Shown here in pieces: positions 49,439-60,071 of a DNA stretch of 64,000 nt. The notes beneath the pieces were generated by a model, which made no database searches, was not told the origin of the DNA, and saw only the letters and a list, made by a program, of their open reading frames with translations. The position numbers were made by a program, and so were the translations under genes. Location of the stretch: positions 4,965,924 through 5,029,923 of the forward strand of contig NW_006917092.1 of NCBI RefSeq assembly GCF_000516985.1, given 5' to 3'. This DNA comes from Pestalotiopsis fici W106-1. Taxonomy: Eukaryota; Ascomycota; Sordariomycetes; Amphisphaeriales; Sporocadaceae. Within the stretch, counting starts at the first letter, position 1, and every line of letters starts with the position of its first letter.

Positions 49439-49874
49439 ACACACCGTTTTTTTACTCTGTTGCCCCTCACCAATATGGAATTGTTTCTCTTTGCATTGTA
49501 GGCGCATTTGGATTGTTTGGGAGGATAGAAACCACCAAGGGATTAGACTGTATATAGGGTAATGATGGGATTCAGAAAGCTACATAGGTGACGAATCTTG
49601 TTTATGAAAAGAAGAAAAATGTACAAATCACACGAAACTATACATTTGCTTGTATACATCATCATGGAATCAAGTTTCCTACAACATGGCAAAACATTAC
49701 ATGTGTTTGTCACGGCTTCGCCACGAATTTCGACATTTCATTCACAAATCAATCATGACCATGTACTATTTCGAATGTTTATTATGATGATCCCATTCCA
49801 TTATCGCTATGCTATGATTCTATGAAAACAATGATACACAAGATCTACCTCTTTCCCTTGCCGAGAAGAAGAGC

Positions 49875-51608
49875 TTAGTGGAAGGCAATGCCCTCGGCCT
49901 TCTCTTGGCAGTAGGGCACACTGGGGGTGGACCACTTGGGGGTGCTGGCGGCATCGCTCAGCTTGACAACGGGGTTCAGGATGCTGAGCCTCTTGCCGCC
50001 GTCGTAGGCGCTCTGCTCAAAGGTCTGGAACCAGCCGCTGTTCTCCTCGAGCTTGTCGCCGAGGACGCGCTTCCAGCCGTTCCACACGGTCAGGAGCAGG
50101 TCCAGCACGTGGTGCGAGCCGCGCATCTCCTCCCACTGGAAGCGCTCGGCGCACTCGGCCACGGTCTCGGGCGAGTACAGGCCGACCTCCTCCTTGAGGG
50201 CAAAGGTGTTGACGGCCGTGAGCGAGGCGTGCACCGAGTAGCTGCCGCCCTTGGTGGCGCGGTCGCGGAGGGCAATCAGAGTGCCGAGGGCGCCGAGGAC
50301 ACCAGTGGTCATGTCCGAGACGGGGAGCGAGGGCAGGACGGCCTCGCTGCCGGCCAGCTTGAGCGAGCGGCCGGTGACGTAGGCGGCACCCGAAGCGGCG
50401 TCGGCAATCTGCTGCCAGCCGGGGCGTTCAGCGTAGTATCCGTCAGGACCGTAGCAGTTCTCGGAGACGTGGACAATGCCGCGGCCGCGCTCGCCAGCCA
50501 TTCTGAGAATGTCGTTGATGCCGAGGCCGAACTTGGGCATCTTGTTGAGACGGAAGCCCTGGATAAAGACATCGCAGTCCTTGATCAGGTTCTGCAGGAT
50601 GGCAGCATCCTCGGGTTTGCGCAGGTCAATACCAATGGTGCGTTTGCCGGCGTTGAGGGTGAGCTGCATGATGTTGATGTCGGGCAGGTGAGGAGGGTTG
50701 ACACGGATGACGTCGGCACCGAAGCTGGCCAGCATGGTGCCGATCTGGGGTCCGGCAATGACACGGGTCATCTCAACGACCTTGACACCGGCCAGGGGAC
50801 GCTTGTCGCTGGGGTCCAGGGGCGGGAAGGCGACGGGAGCAGTGGGGATGGCCTGGGTCTGGGCCTTGACGTTGACAAAGGGGTGAGCAGCCAAAGACTT
50901 GCCCATCTCGCTCTCGTTCCACTCCTTGGGGCTGAAGCAGACGCTGCCGCAGAGACCGTTGAGCAGGTTGTTGAACTCGAGCTTCTCGGGGGTGAGCTGG
51001 CTGGTGTGCTTGGCAATGAGCTCGGCAGCCTCCTGGTTGGACTTGACGGGGGTTTCGGGGTCGATGCCAATGGATCGGAGCACGGGGGCAGCGTTCATGG
51101 ATCCGTGGAGAGAGTACCAGACGTCCGGGTTGGCGGTCGGGTAGAGACCAGTGGTACGGTATCTCAGAGGGGTGGCAGTCCAGCCCTGCTCAAAGTCGGG
51201 GAGGATCTGCTTGAGCTTGCCCTGCTTGGTGAGGGAGACGACATCCTCACCCCCAACAAAGGCGGTGGCGATGCAGCCGAACCAGAAGGCGGCGTGAGTG
51301 GTGTTGACGGTGATTTGGCGGTTGTCGTCCTTGACGCCTCTGATGGCAAGGATCTCGTCGGCGACGACACCAGCCATGGCGTGCAGGGAAGCGGCCACGG
51401 AGACGGCCTTGAGGGGACCAGGAATGACCGGGAAGTCCTCGCCAACAAACTTGACCTTGGACAGAAGCTTCTCATCTTGAGTGAAGCCGGGTGTTTGAGC
51501 AGCAATGAGTCTGAAGATGCGCTCAGTGTCCTGGGTTACCGGGACAAAGGTCCGGTCGGTGTAGGAACCGGGACCGTAGACATCGGGGATTCTAGATTCT
51601 TGAGACAT
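49875..51608 (-). CDS. Family III (CaiB/BaiF-type) CoA-transferase
   Basis: Single exon, 577 aa, longer than bacterial single-domain enzymes (about 400 aa), as in fungal members. The core block PLAGVKVVEMTRVIAGPQIG followed by ASFGADVIRVNPP is the family signature. Further blocks include KRTIGIDLRKPEDAAIL and GRGIVHVSENCYGPDG. The N-terminal 250 residues look like a second, degenerate half. Family III enzymes move CoA between carboxylic acids through an aspartyl-CoA anhydride. No signal peptide. High codon bias suggests strong expression. It is divergent from the dehydrogenase gene (1.85 kb shared upstream region), which suggests a joint pathway. Carnitine or another hydroxy-acid is a possible substrate, by inference only. 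Confidence 0.9.
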   Translation of the reverse strand: MSQESRIPDVYGPGSYTDRTFVPVTQDTERIFRLIAAQTPGFTQDEKLLSKVKFVGEDFPVIPGPLKAVSVAASLHAMAGVVADEILAIRGVKDDNRQITVNTTHAAFWFGCIATAFVGGEDVVSLTKQGKLKQILPDFEQGWTATPLRYRTTGLYPTANPDVWYSLHGSMNAAPVLRSIGIDPETPVKSNQEAAELIAKHTSQLTPEKLEFNNLLNGLCGSVCFSPKEWNESEMGKSLAAHPFVNVKAQTQAIPTAPVAFPPLDPSDKRPLAGVKVVEMTRVIAGPQIGTMLASFGADVIRVNPPHLPDINIMQLTLNAGKRTIGIDLRKPEDAAILQNLIKDCDVFIQGFRLNKMPKFGLGINDILRMAGERGRGIVHVSENCYGPDGYYAERPGWQQIADAASGAAYVTGRSLKLAGSEAVLPSLPVSDMTTGVLGALGTLIALRDRATKGGSYSVHASLTAVNTFALKEEVGLYSPETVAECAERFQWEEMRGSHHVLDLLLTVWNGWKRVLGDKLEENSGWFQTFEQSAYDGGKRLSILNPVVKLSDAASTPKWSTPSVPYCQEKAEGIAFH

Positions 51609-53457
51609 GGTGATGCTTGTTGTGGTTCGTTGTAAAGAAATTGGTCTAATAAGAAGAATGAAAAGAAAGAAATGTTCGCAAGTCTATAGGTCTATAGGGG
51701 TATCTCAGAGAAAGGATGGTGATGTGAAGATGCGAGGAAAAGGATGGTGATGATGAAGACGGATCATGGACATATATATCCATTGGAAGGAAGGTGTCTG
51801 AAACTTACCGCTACCTACCTGCGGGCGTTGATGGAGACATATTTTTTCTTAGATCTACGCATATCCATCGTTGATTCCGCCCTCCTTCTCCGAATGTGAC
51901 AGGCTCTCGGCCGGTGCTACGGGGCCTTGCATATGTGGCGAGGGACCCACCGGGCCCGATAAACACGGAACTGGGCAGCAGGCATCACAATGTCCAGAGT
52001 AGAGAAATAACACAGTTGCCCAACCAGTCGCGTTCGCGGTGACGGTCAAGGCCGAGGGGGCGAGATATTAGTAGTGTACCAAAGTGAGGTAGATATTCAT
52101 GGAAGTGGTCAAGGCCAAGATGAAACAGATTTCTTAGGGGACACCGAGGCCTCGAATCTCGATAGTGCGTCCCACAAATGACAGAGGTACGCACGGCGAG
52201 AGCTTGATTGTAATAGCTGCAGTAGTGGTGTCTAACTGCGACCTAATATCGGACCTCGAGCCGCTCAAGCATAGATCAGATGGTAGTATTTACTCACCAC
52301 GGCAGCCAAAATCGCGCGTTCTTTTCGAGCCGCCTGTCTGTGCTGCAGGGGAACATGCGCAGGTACGGTACCTACCCGCATCTCTTCCGGATCGTCCAGA
52401 CCAAGGCTAGCAAAAAACATCTTGGTTTCCGATTATGCGCATTTTTCTCGCTTTGCCAAAAGGCCGATAGCTGATGAAACCGTCGAGGACGCGGCTGACC
52501 GTTGGGAGAGTCGAAGCATTATCGAGGCGGGAGGGGCGCCGTAGTTTGGCTGCACACTGCATTAGGTGCCTGGTGCTCGAGGTGCTCTCTCCACTTGTGG
52601 CGGTATTCGTTCCGCCGTGGACTCTGGAGGTGGCAGAAGCTAGTCCCGATTAGTAAATTGCATCCCGCGGCGGAGACACAATTGGCTGCAAAACTGCATA
52701 GGGCTGAAGAAATGTTCTGGAAGAATGGTGATCTTGGCTGACCGAGAGTTGGCGTCATTCCGCAGGGATGCACCGCTAAAAAAGGGTCGTCACTGGCGAA
52801 TGTAAAGTCGAGACGAGCAGCGAAACTGAGTCGTGAAGCTAAAATATTTTTTAGTGGCGATCCTAGTACGTAGCAGTAAAATTCCTGTGTCTTGTTTTTT
52901 GGCTGGTTGATGCCAGATGAGCATAATTTTTGTTGTTCTATCAATTTCTCTACGTACCTGTTCAGCCCCAAATTTTTTTTCCACCGTGTGCATCAAGTCC
53001 CGACCACCACGTGGGTCGACGTCATCCCCTCCCAAGAAGTTCGGAGCTCTTCCGGGCATCGCGGTTCCGCCGTTGTGAAAAGCTTCATTCAGGCGATCAT
53101 CCCCTCATATCTCCGGGGGCATGAACAACGGGCACCTCTCGCGCGCCGAGGCCAGTTGTACCTCTAATCAATTAGCCCCGTATGGATTGTGGCTCCTGGG
53201 CACCCCTCGTATAGGTATACTCGTACACATGTCCACCAGCCCAGAGGCTCCGTAGCATAGTCGCACTATATATCAAGCCCGGCACCCATTCCGCCATTGA
53301 ATATATCTATCTATGATTATTGTCCAAACTGCAATTATTATACCCGCCAGTACTATTTCGTCTTTTGACCTTTTACTTGTTTTGATACCCCAAAGCCATT
53401 CATCATCATAAGCGAAATCACATACTCAACAAATAAAACCACAAATAAATAGAAGAA
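51609..53457. other. Bidirectional promoter region of the CoA-transferase/dehydrogenase pair
   Basis: 1.85 kb between divergent start codons, with no supported gene. ORFs inside (for example 52519-52971) are unsupported. Likely contains shared control sites, none of which I can name. Confidence 0.5.
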
Positions 53458-54426
53458 ATGTCAGCCATCCAGAGCGTCGCAATCATCGGCTGTGGTGCCA
53501 TTGGTGCCTCTTGGTCAGCACTCTTCGTGGCCCAGGGCCTCAAGGTCAAGGCCTTTGATATCAACCCAGCAGCAGAGGCATCCCTGCGCAGACAAGTGCA
53601 AGATGCACTACCCGTCCTGTCTTCCATCGGCCTGCTTAAGAACACCTCCGCCAAGGCTGAGGATGTCATTTTCACAACAGACATGGCCGAAGCCCTGAGA
53701 GATGTCGACTTTGTCCAGGAGAACGGACCCGAGCGCCTAGACTTTAAGCAAAAGCTCCTCAACGACATGGCCACCCACCTGAAGCCAGACGCCATCATCT
53801 CATCCAGCTCTAGCGGTCTCACCTGCTCTTCCATGCAAGAGGGTATGAAGCCTGAATCCAGACCCCAAAGACTCGTCATTGGCCATCCCTTCAACCCACC
53901 GCATTTGATGCCTCTGGTCGAGGTTGTCGGCGGCAAGCAGACTGACCAGTCGGTCATTGACGCGGCTCTGGAATTTTACAAGAACATGGGCAAGAAGGCC
54001 ATTCACGTCAAGAAGGAGGTCGTCGGCCACGTGGCCAACCGCCTGCAGGCCTCGCTGATCCGCGAGGTCATGTACGTGCTGCAAGAGGGCATCTGCAGCG
54101 TCAGCGACATTGACGACGCCGTCTCGTACGGCCCCGGTCTGCGCTGGGGAATCATGGGCCCCAGTCTGCTCATGCACCTCGGAGGTGGAGAGCGCGGCAT
54201 TGAGCACTTTGCCAACCATCTCCTGGGGCCCCTGCAGACCTGGTGGGCGCCCACCGACCCCGTGGTCAACGACGAGCTGAAGAAGAAGTACATTGACGGA
54301 ACCTGGGATACCCTCGCAGGACGGGAATACAAGGACCTGACTAAGCAGAGAGATGAGGAGCTGGTCAGACTCTTGAACGTGCGCAGGGACTGGGATTCTT
54401 ATGCAGAGAATGCAAAGAAGAACTAG
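53458..54426 (+). CDS. 3-hydroxyacyl-CoA dehydrogenase family oxidoreductase (carnitine/L-gulonate DH-like)
   Basis: Single exon, 322 aa. The NAD Rossmann motif is GCGAIG (11-16), with D34 at the end of beta-2 favouring NAD over NADP. The catalytic block IGHPFNPPHLMPLVEVV supplies H143 and E155. The HPFNPP form and the single compact C-terminal domain are typical of L-gulonate 3-dehydrogenase (lambda-crystallin) and L-carnitine dehydrogenase, rather than the beta-oxidation enzyme. Cytosolic, with no targeting signal. It oxidises a 3-hydroxy acid to the 3-keto acid; the exact substrate is undetermined. Divergent from the family III CoA-transferase, and followed by the YWTD gene in the same direction. 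Confidence 0.9.
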   Translation: MSAIQSVAIIGCGAIGASWSALFVAQGLKVKAFDINPAAEASLRRQVQDALPVLSSIGLLKNTSAKAEDVIFTTDMAEALRDVDFVQENGPERLDFKQKLLNDMATHLKPDAIISSSSSGLTCSSMQEGMKPESRPQRLVIGHPFNPPHLMPLVEVVGGKQTDQSVIDAALEFYKNMGKKAIHVKKEVVGHVANRLQASLIREVMYVLQEGICSVSDIDDAVSYGPGLRWGIMGPSLLMHLGGGERGIEHFANHLLGPLQTWWAPTDPVVNDELKKKYIDGTWDTLAGREYKDLTKQRDEELVRLLNVRRDWDSYAENAKKN

Positions 54427-55669
54427 ACATTATACATTTTTATATAATAATTGAAGATTTTCGAGCGTGTCAATTGCTTTATTAATTGAATACACTGATT
54501 GTGAATGAATGGTTTCTCACGTGTCGCGTATTCGCATTCAATCGAGTTGCTCCTTGGCATGAGAAGTTACTGGCGCTGTGTGATCAAGTACTATGCGACG
54601 ACAGATCACTTGAGCAGCCATCACGAATGATCCGGAACTGTCCACCAACAACACCGCCTATTCTATGATCGAGCCCCAATTCTGGCATGATTATCACACG
54701 TGTCTAGGCTGATTCCCCTGAGTCCAGGAGGGGGAACCATAATAACAAGTCCACACAGCATGAAGCATAAAATTTGACACCACAATGGTCTCCTCTGAAA
54801 GAATACCACTTCGTGAAGCTCACCGCTGCATGGTGAAACTTGACATCATTTGGTTTCAAAGATTACCATCCAGGTACTGCATTGCGACATTTTCGAAAAC
54901 CCGCGCTGGCGCAAGCAAATAGAGTAGGTACGTAGCGAGCGAGATCTGACCAGATGCTGAAGGTATGGGGGGCAGGGAATAGAAAATGTGGAGTTTTCCC
55001 ACAGTTTTCCACTTTGTCTTTTCTCGCGTAGATCCAATGTCCCCCTGGAGCCCCGAAGTTTTGGTTCGTAAGAGCGCATCGAATTCCGCGGTGGGTCGGA
55101 GAGCCCCGGGACACTGACCCACCTTTTTCTTGCTCTGCTTTTCCGGAGTCTCGGGAGCCACAATTTTATCGCGACGATAATGCGACAACTGGTACTAGGG
55201 GGAAATTTCCTACTCTTTCTCGCCTTTTCCCTATCACCAAGAGCAACCAAGGTTTTTGTTCTTGATAGTACGCAGGTACTTGTCCTCACGTGGCTGTGTC
55301 ATTGCCGTCGCTCTTCAAGGCTCGCGCACACGCATCATCGTGTCTTGCTAAGTCCGAATGAACTCCGCAAATGGCCCGTCACTTTGCCTCAACGGAGGCT
55401 CCGTCCTTCAGGACCCAGACGGCATCTAGCCGTGACATTTGGCCTCGAGACATCTTTTAAAAAGCCATGGACGCCGCTACTGTCTCGTCGTCTCTCCATT
55501 CACATTGTGCATACACTATAAACTAATAAGCGATTTCATCTGTATATATCTTTGCATAAGACTTTAGACCATTCAGATACCCCCATATACCACATCTACA
55601 TTACCAGCATTATACCAAATCACTTCAACGTTACATTTATTCTCACTTTTATAAACAATATCAGTCAAC
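54427..55669. other. Intergenic, no supported gene
   Basis: 1.2 kb between two same-strand genes. ORFs at 54846-55289 (minus) and 55180-55521 (plus) lack domains. The right end is the upstream region of the YWTD gene. Confidence 0.5.
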
Positions 55670-56572
55670 ATGGGTTCGATAGCACTGCCGCGTCTCTACA
55701 TTCTGGACACGGATCTGTCCAAGTTCCCCAACCAAGACAATGGCCGCATCATGTCATGCAACACGGACGGCAGCGACCTGCGCACCGTGGTGGGCAACAT
55801 GCGCACCATGCCCGACGGCATCGCCATTGACCACAGGCACGGCCACATGTACTGGACCAACATGGGCCCGACCTTCAAGTCCAACGACGGCTCCATTGAG
55901 CGCGCCAACCTCGACGGCTCGGGCCGCCAGACTATTGTGCCCACGGGCACCGTCGGCGTCTACACCCCAAAACAAATCACCCTGGCAGCCAAGTCGCGGA
56001 AGCTGTACTGGTGCGACCGCGAGGGCATGAAGGTGATGCGGTGCAACCTCGACGGCACAGACGTCGAGGTGCTGCTGTCGACGGGCTCGACCGACGAGGA
56101 CCGCAAGGACATGCTGAAGTGGTGCGTCGGCATCGCCGTCGACGAGGCCCGGGGCTACTTTTACTGGACGCAAAAGGGCCCCTCCAAGGGCGGCCAGGGC
56201 CGCATCTTCCGCGCCCGCGTCGACGACCCTTCGGCCATCGAGGTCGTCTTTGAAAAGCTGCCCGAGTGCATTGACCTCGAGTACGACGAGGACGCCGAGA
56301 CCTTGTACTGGACCGACCGCGGCGACCCGCCCTCGGGAAACTCGTTGAACCGCGCGCACATTGGATCCGACTCGCTCCAGGGTGCCAAGCGCGAGATCCT
56401 CGCTACCCGCCTGCACGAGACGATTGGCCTGGCGCTTGACCGGAGGACGCAGAGGGCCTACGTGACCGACTTGGCAGGAGGTGTTTACTCGGTAGACCTC
56501 AAGACCAAGACCAAGACGGTCTTGTTCCCCGAGCTGGGTGATACTACCGGTATTGCATGTTACCAGCACTAG
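55670..56572 (+). CDS. Cytosolic YWTD (LDL-receptor class B) beta-propeller protein
   Basis: Single exon, 300 aa, enough for one six-bladed propeller. YWTD-type blade motifs recur: MYWTNMG, LYWCDRE, FYWTQKG and LYWTDRG, each followed by a strand ending in an N/R-x-D-G turn (RANLDGSGR, RCNLDGTD). The domain resembles SMP-30/gluconolactonase and strictosidine-synthase-like propellers as much as LDL-receptor domains. No signal peptide or membrane segment, so intracellular. The first Met follows AT-rich leader sequence. It sits downstream of the dehydrogenase. If the three genes form one pathway, it could act as a lactonase or hydrolase, but that is inference. Confidence 0.85.
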   Translation: MGSIALPRLYILDTDLSKFPNQDNGRIMSCNTDGSDLRTVVGNMRTMPDGIAIDHRHGHMYWTNMGPTFKSNDGSIERANLDGSGRQTIVPTGTVGVYTPKQITLAAKSRKLYWCDREGMKVMRCNLDGTDVEVLLSTGSTDEDRKDMLKWCVGIAVDEARGYFYWTQKGPSKGGQGRIFRARVDDPSAIEVVFEKLPECIDLEYDEDAETLYWTDRGDPPSGNSLNRAHIGSDSLQGAKREILATRLHETIGLALDRRTQRAYVTDLAGGVYSVDLKTKTKTVLFPELGDTTGIACYQH

Positions 56573-57013
56573 CGAAATTGAGCCGCGGTAGGAAATTCTG
56601 TGTTTGTTTCATTTATAGAGGTGGCACGACAGCTTGGTAAAAAGAAGAGGCGGTGAAGCTATAGGCGGATCCACCATGATGTCTTAGAGTTCGTGGGCTT
56701 TCCTTTGATACCTCCTGCCATGCATGAGGTTCTGAGAGGATGGATCTCGCTCGGCCCAGCCCGTAGCCGAGATTGGAAGCACTGCGATCTGATGGATCTT
56801 GCATGCGCTCGCGATCCTTGATTAGCTACCAGTTATCGTAGAAACGGCAACAAGATTTGAGACATTCTTCCCGCTTGCGCCGCAGCTGAGCAGCCATTCG
56901 ACTAGCGCAATGCACGTGAAACGATCGACACCATCTGTACGATGCGAGTATGACCAGATATCCAGTATTACTCCACTTTACGCGCTGGTCCTCCCCTAGG
57001 AGTCTTCGAGCAG

Positions 57014-57057
57014 ATTACAGGTAATACAATTCACAATTACAGGTAATACAGTTCACA
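57014..57057. repeat. Tandem 22-bp repeat with internal dyad
   Basis: Two head-to-tail copies, 57014-57035 and 57036-57057, differ at one base. Each copy contains ATTAC-AG-GTAAT, an inverted repeat with a 2-bp centre. The pair lies about 410 bp upstream of the terpene synthase start codon, so it may be a binding site for a dimeric regulator. A chance duplication cannot be excluded. Confidence 0.7.
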
Positions 57058-57288
57058 GGTGGACTGCGTCTTGGATATCCCATCTGCTGATCGGCTACTC
57101 GGCTTCCGGTTCCCACGTTCTCCAATCCATACACGGACTCTGAGTGGCGGCCTCGATGCTCCAACGTATCATGTAACTATTGGCGGAAACAGTTTGCCTC
57201 ATTTTCATGCCAGGATCGCCATCTACGGCCGAAGACCTATCCTTGTCGTATTATCTTCATCTCGTTAAACAAAGTTTCAACATGCTAG

Positions 57289-57296
57289 TATAAATA
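57289..57296 (+). promoter_or_regulatory. TATA-like box of the terpene synthase gene
   Basis: TATAAATA, 169 bp upstream of the chosen start codon. Confidence 0.45.
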
Positions 57297-57464
57297 TCTT
57301 TTGAAATCGTTCCTCGTATAACCGCTGTGGCGTTCTCAGTATTGTTTGTTGAATTTGAACAGGTCATTCTCGATGTGACTTGTGTATGGTGACTTCGGGT
57401 TATAAAATGTCCAAGGCCCAGATCTTTCCTGGACCGGCATACTCTACATGTTGATAACATTGAA

Positions 57465-60071
57465 ATGGCTGGTACAAGATCCTCGAGGCCAGGCGCGACC
57501 TCGTTCATTCAGCATTCCATCCCTTTACCACGCTCTGCTTACGAAGGAGTTGAGTACTTTTGTCGGTTCAGGCCGCGGATCCATCGCGACGCCATTCTTG
57601 CTGATGCGGGCTCATGGCAATGTCAGGTTGACTTCTTCGGATCCAGCGCGACAGCCCGGGCCGATTCTATCCGCAACAAGAACCATACGAGCTATGCCGT
57701 GGGCTGCATCAATCCAGTTGTCGGGAACTTCACGGCTCTGTGTGCCTGTGAAGCTATACCAGATAGACTTGCGCTCACTACGTATATGGTTGAGTACGCC
57801 TACATCCATGACGATGGTAGGAATACCCCATCTCCGAACTCGCAGGGGTCATTCAAACTAATTTTGTATTTATCAGTGATCGAATATGCCGAGAACAAGG
57901 ACGAAGACAGAGTGAGAAATCCGTGCTAGCCTGTTCCTTCACATACATTTTACCTGACAACTGTAGTAGCTTTGGGAGACGAATAAAGAACTCACCCAGG
58001 GCCTCACTTTAGGTGACGAAGTTGGCGCAGCCACCAAGGATAATGTGAGAAGACGCCAGCTGCAAGCCAAGATGGCTGTGGAGCTTATGGACATCGACAA
58101 GGTTAAGGGAAAAGAATGCCTTCGCCTGTGGAAAGAAATGTCAGATGTTTTCGTTCAGATCCGAGAGTTGAAGTTCACCAAGCTCGACGACTATCTCACC
58201 TTCCGCGTGATTGATGCAGGATGCCCGTAAGTCTATATTCAAGTCACGAACTTCTGACACCAAGGCTGCGGCTGATACTTGACTCCAGGTGGACCATGAG
58301 CCTTCTGTGCTTTTCAATGGATTTCACCTTGAACGACGATGAAGTAGAGAAGACCGCGGCCATCACTTCAGCAGCCTATGACGGTTGGGTCCTCGTGAAT
58401 GACTACTTTTCGTGGGAGAAAGAGTGGAAGAATCACCAGGCGAATGGGGGTAGTGGCGTGATAGCAAATGCTATATTTCTCTTCATGAGATGGTATTCCG
58501 TCGACGCCGTCGAGGGTAGACGGATGCTACGGAAAGAAATCCTGGCTCGAGAAGAAAAGTATTGTAAGGCGAAAGAGGAATTTCTGGTCAGTGGCAATGT
58601 TACAGACAAGACATCGCAATGGCTGGAACTACTTGACCATGTTACTGCAGGAAATTTCGCGTGGAGCATGACGACGGCCCGTTACCAACTTGGTGGCAAA
58701 GACGCATACCCAGCTCTCCGGGCTGCAAATACGGACAATTGGGAGACTAGCACCACCGATAGTCTCAGTAACCCGATCTCGCACAATGCTGATAAGATAG
58801 CGAGAAAGATCAATCTCATTTTCAAAGAGCAAAAATTCTTGGACGCACGAGGACTCGTCAATCATACCGAAGACTACCCACCCATAGTCCTGACTGCTCA
58901 AGTGAGCCAGCCCGATGAGACGCCTGAGTTCATCCACTCCCAAGTTACGCAGGCTCGATCCTTCACACAATACGAAAAGGTGAGTACAGTCTTTCTGGTT
59001 GGTATTATAGTTCACTGATAGCGACACAGATGATCCTACAACCCCAGAACTACCTAGAGTCAATGCCCTCGAAGGGTGTGAGGAATTCGGTAATAGACGG
59101 CCTCGAGATGTGGTACCAAGTTCCAGAACGATCGCTTGCCACCATTCGTAAAATCGTCAACTTGTTGCATAGCTCTTCGCTGATGTTCGTCTCACAGCCT
59201 TGTTGATATTTTCAATCACTGATCTGCTTTCAGGCTGGATGACATCGAAGACAATTCTCCATTGAGGAGGGGACTTCCTGCGACCCATACGGTCTTCGGA
59301 ATTAGCCAGACTATCAACTCGGCCAATCTTCTCATGTTCAAAGCCCTGAAAGCGGCGGAGTCTCTTTCTCCTGCCGCCGTGCGTATATTCATAGAAAGAA
59401 TAATCGAAGGTCACATTGGTCAGGGAATGGAGCTGTACTGGACTTTTCACACGGAAATACCCACCGAGGAGGAATACTTCGTGATGGTAGATGGAAGTGG
59501 GTATCTTCGATCCTTGATCACCCAACGATGCTAAGCACCTTGCACTAGAAACTGGGGGTTTGTTTATCCTTTTGGCCGAGTTAATGCGCTCTGAGGCTAC
59601 CAGACATAAAGATCTCGACACCAGTCTTCTCATGAAGCTCGTGGGTCGTTTCTTTCAAGCGCGTGATGATTACCAGAACCTCGAATCAGCCCAGGTAGGT
59701 CAAATGGTGTCAATTGCGAAGCGTTGGCTGACCATTGATCTCAGTACACTCAGCAGAAGGGATTTGCTGAAGATATCGGCGAAGGGAAACTTTCCCTGCC
59801 GCTCATTCATGCCCTTGGTTCAAAGACACCACAACGCGGCCGCTTGATGAGCATTCTACAGCAGCGAAAGTCGACCGTTGACCTTCCGTTTCATATTCGC
59901 AAGCTTGCGCTGGACGATATCAAGGCTACTGGGGGACTCAAGTATGCCAAGAAGATGGCCATGAGTCTGCAAGACTCCGTGAATGAGACCCTGACACAGT
60001 ACGAAGACAAGGTAGGAGCGAAGAACTGGATCTTGAGGTTGGTACAGAAACGATTGGAATTAGAGGTATAG
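57465..60071 (+). CDS. Chimeric terpene synthase: class I cyclase fused to prenyl diphosphate synthase
   Basis: Eight exons (57465-57816, 57877-57911, 57970-58226, 58289-58979, 59030-59184, 59234-59496, 59549-59694, 59745-60071; introns 49-62 nt) give 741 aa with no frame break. The N-terminal half is a class I cyclase: DDVIE (116-120) is the DDxxE metal site and NDYFSWEKE (252-260) is the NSE triad. The C-terminal half is a GGPP-type prenyltransferase: first Asp-rich motif DDIED (499-503), second DDYQN (624-628), plus GKLSLPLIHAL. This is the fusion known from fusicoccadiene, ophiobolin-F and related fungal synthases. It builds a C20 or C25 diphosphate from IPP and DMAPP, then cyclises it. 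The product cannot be read from sequence. No P450 or other tailoring gene lies nearby. Confidence 0.92.

Larger units (their letters stand above)
56573..57464. other. Upstream region of the terpene synthase gene
   Basis: 892 bp without a gene. It holds the tandem 22-bp dyad repeat (57014-57057) and a TATA-like box (57289-57296). ORF 57059-57268 is unsupported. Confidence 0.55.

Noticed and set aside
49878..51635. 585-codon plus-strand ORF opposite the CoA-transferase
   Set aside because: Antisense shadow of a highly codon-biased gene; Gly/Val/Leu-rich with no recognisable motifs.
55754..56569. 271-codon minus-strand ORF opposite the YWTD gene
   Set aside because: Same antisense effect; the plus strand has clear YWTD repeats.
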